Part shown: piece by piece, positions 63,372 to 64,000 of the stretch | How the letters are laid out: the number at the start of each line of letters is the position of its first letter | How positions within the stretch are numbered: position 1 is the stretch's first letter | NCBI RefSeq assembly: GCF_900105075.1 | Contig: NZ_FNSK01000001.1 | Coordinates: 1,501,001-1,565,000, forward strand | Direction: 5' to 3' | Length of the DNA: 64,000 nt | DNA from: Rhodobacter sp. 24-YEA-8 | GTDB lineage: Bacteria > Pseudomonadota > Alphaproteobacteria > Rhodobacterales > Rhodobacteraceae | Position numbers and translations under genes: made by a program | Notes under the pieces: model-generated | Told to the model about the DNA's origin: nothing | The model's input: the letters and a program-made list of their open reading frames with translations, nothing else | Databases searched by the model: none

Positions 63372-64000
63372 ATGATGGACTATACCGACCCCAGCCGTTT
63401 CAACCTCGCAGAACATGTGCTGCGCGCCGGGGCGACGACGCCCGACAAGGTCGCGCTGGCGGTTCTGAGCCTGACGGGTGCGACACGCTGGAGCTATGCG
63501 CAGCTGATCGCCTCGGTCCGGGGGCTTGCGGGCTGGCTGCTGGATGAAGGGCTGCAGCCCGGTGACCGGCTGCTCCTGCGGCTGGGGAATACACCGGATT
63601 ATCCGCTTTGTTATCTTGGCGCGATGGCGGCTGGGCTCGTGCCCGTCGCGACCTCGCCCCTTCTGACCGGGCCTGAAATCACCCGTATGGCCGCGCAGGT
63701 CAGCCCTCAGGCGGTGATCGCCGGCGAAGGCATCGCCTGCCCCGACGGGCCGCGCCGCCTGACCCCGCCACCCACGCCCGAGACCCTGCCCCCCGCCGAC
63801 TGGCATTACGGCCCGGCGGAGCGCGAGGCTTACATCGTTTTCACCTCAGGCACTTCCGGCACGCCGCTGGCGGTACGCCACGCCCATCGCGCCATTCTCG
63901 GCCGCCAGCCGATGCATGACGGCTGGGAGGGGCTGCGGCAAGAGGACCGGCTTTTGCATTCGGGCGCCTTCAACTGGACCTATACGATGGGAACCGGTCT
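63372..64000 (+). CDS. AMP-binding (acyl-/aryl-CoA synthetase) protein, 3' end outside window
   Basis: The first ~209 codons of an adenylating enzyme. MMDYTDPSRFNLAEHVLRAG opens the N-domain, DRLLLRLGNTPDYPLCYLGA and VPVATSPLLTGPEITRMA follow, and the phosphate-binding loop YIVFTSGTSGTPLAVRHAH is the ANL superfamily A3 motif. The pattern is nearest to benzoate-CoA ligase-like enzymes of Rhodobacterales. GGAGG lies 8 bases before the ATG. The substrate cannot be told because the C-terminal domain is missing. Confidence 0.88.
   Translation, partial: MMDYTDPSRFNLAEHVLRAGATTPDKVALAVLSLTGATRWSYAQLIASVRGLAGWLLDEGLQPGDRLLLRLGNTPDYPLCYLGAMAAGLVPVATSPLLTGPEITRMAAQVSPQAVIAGEGIACPDGPRRLTPPPTPETLPPADWHYGPAEREAYIVFTSGTSGTPLAVRHAHRAILGRQPMHDGWEGLRQEDRLLHSGAFNWTYTMGTG

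Overview
The window looks like the chromosome of a GC-rich alphaproteobacterium of the order Rhodobacterales (Rhodobacter/Paracoccus type). The supporting evidence is the gene order lptF-lptG-lptD-surA-rsmA, prfA-prmC-DUF4167, rplU-rpmA, yicC-gmk-gamma-carbonic anhydrase and dac-tmk-holB-tatD, together with an alphaproteobacterial LexA box (GAAC-N7-GAAC) in front of uvrA. No rRNA, plasmid replication gene or CRISPR array was seen.

Layout. 1-11.9 kb: end of an ABC-F ATPase, a nitroreductase, MarC, an aspartic protease, holC-pepA on the minus strand, then the outer-membrane biogenesis operon lptFG-lptD-surA-rsmA. 11.9-12.8 kb: a gene-poor gap with one doubtful minus-strand ORF. 12.8-28.8 kb: mostly housekeeping genes (DUF4167, prfA-prmC, a capsule-type glycosyltransferase, M20 amidohydrolase, mazG, nucleoside hydrolase, a soluble PhoR-like kinase coupled to gamma-CA/gmk/yicC, a PAS protein, two GNATs, rplU-rpmA, DUF2059).

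29.1-40.0 kb is an accessory island. It lies between two tRNA-Ser genes (CGA on plus, UGA on minus) whose 3' ends both point inward. Its left half is the wreck of a mobilizable element: the C-terminal tail of a serine recombinase, a complete IS3-family element, the C-terminal half of a tyrosine recombinase, an intact TraG/VirD4-like coupling ATPase and an N-terminally truncated relaxase. Its right half (34.8-39.4 kb), visibly poorer in GC at its left end, encodes five exported proteins: two with beta/gamma-crystallin-like motifs, one double SH3b protein, one unknown protein and a DUF4892-like/OmpA protein. A LuxR-type regulator follows. This is the best candidate for an undescribed system.

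40.7-64 kb returns to core functions: SPOR lipoprotein, D-Ala-D-Ala carboxypeptidase, tmk, holB, tatD, a metallo-hydrolase, an AEC carrier, a polyamine-type ABC transporter operon carrying a DUF2314 gene, SOS-regulated uvrA, a DUF502 membrane protein, a patatin lipase, 3-hydroxybutyrate dehydrogenase, a family-5 peptide-binding protein, an entericidin and the start of an acyl-CoA synthetase. Two further points stand out. Between uvrA and DUF502 lies a heavily decayed psuK-psuG (pseudouridine catabolism) pair. At about 60.85-60.92 kb a promoter, a hairpin and a terminator together outline a probable small RNA gene of about 75 nt on the minus strand.
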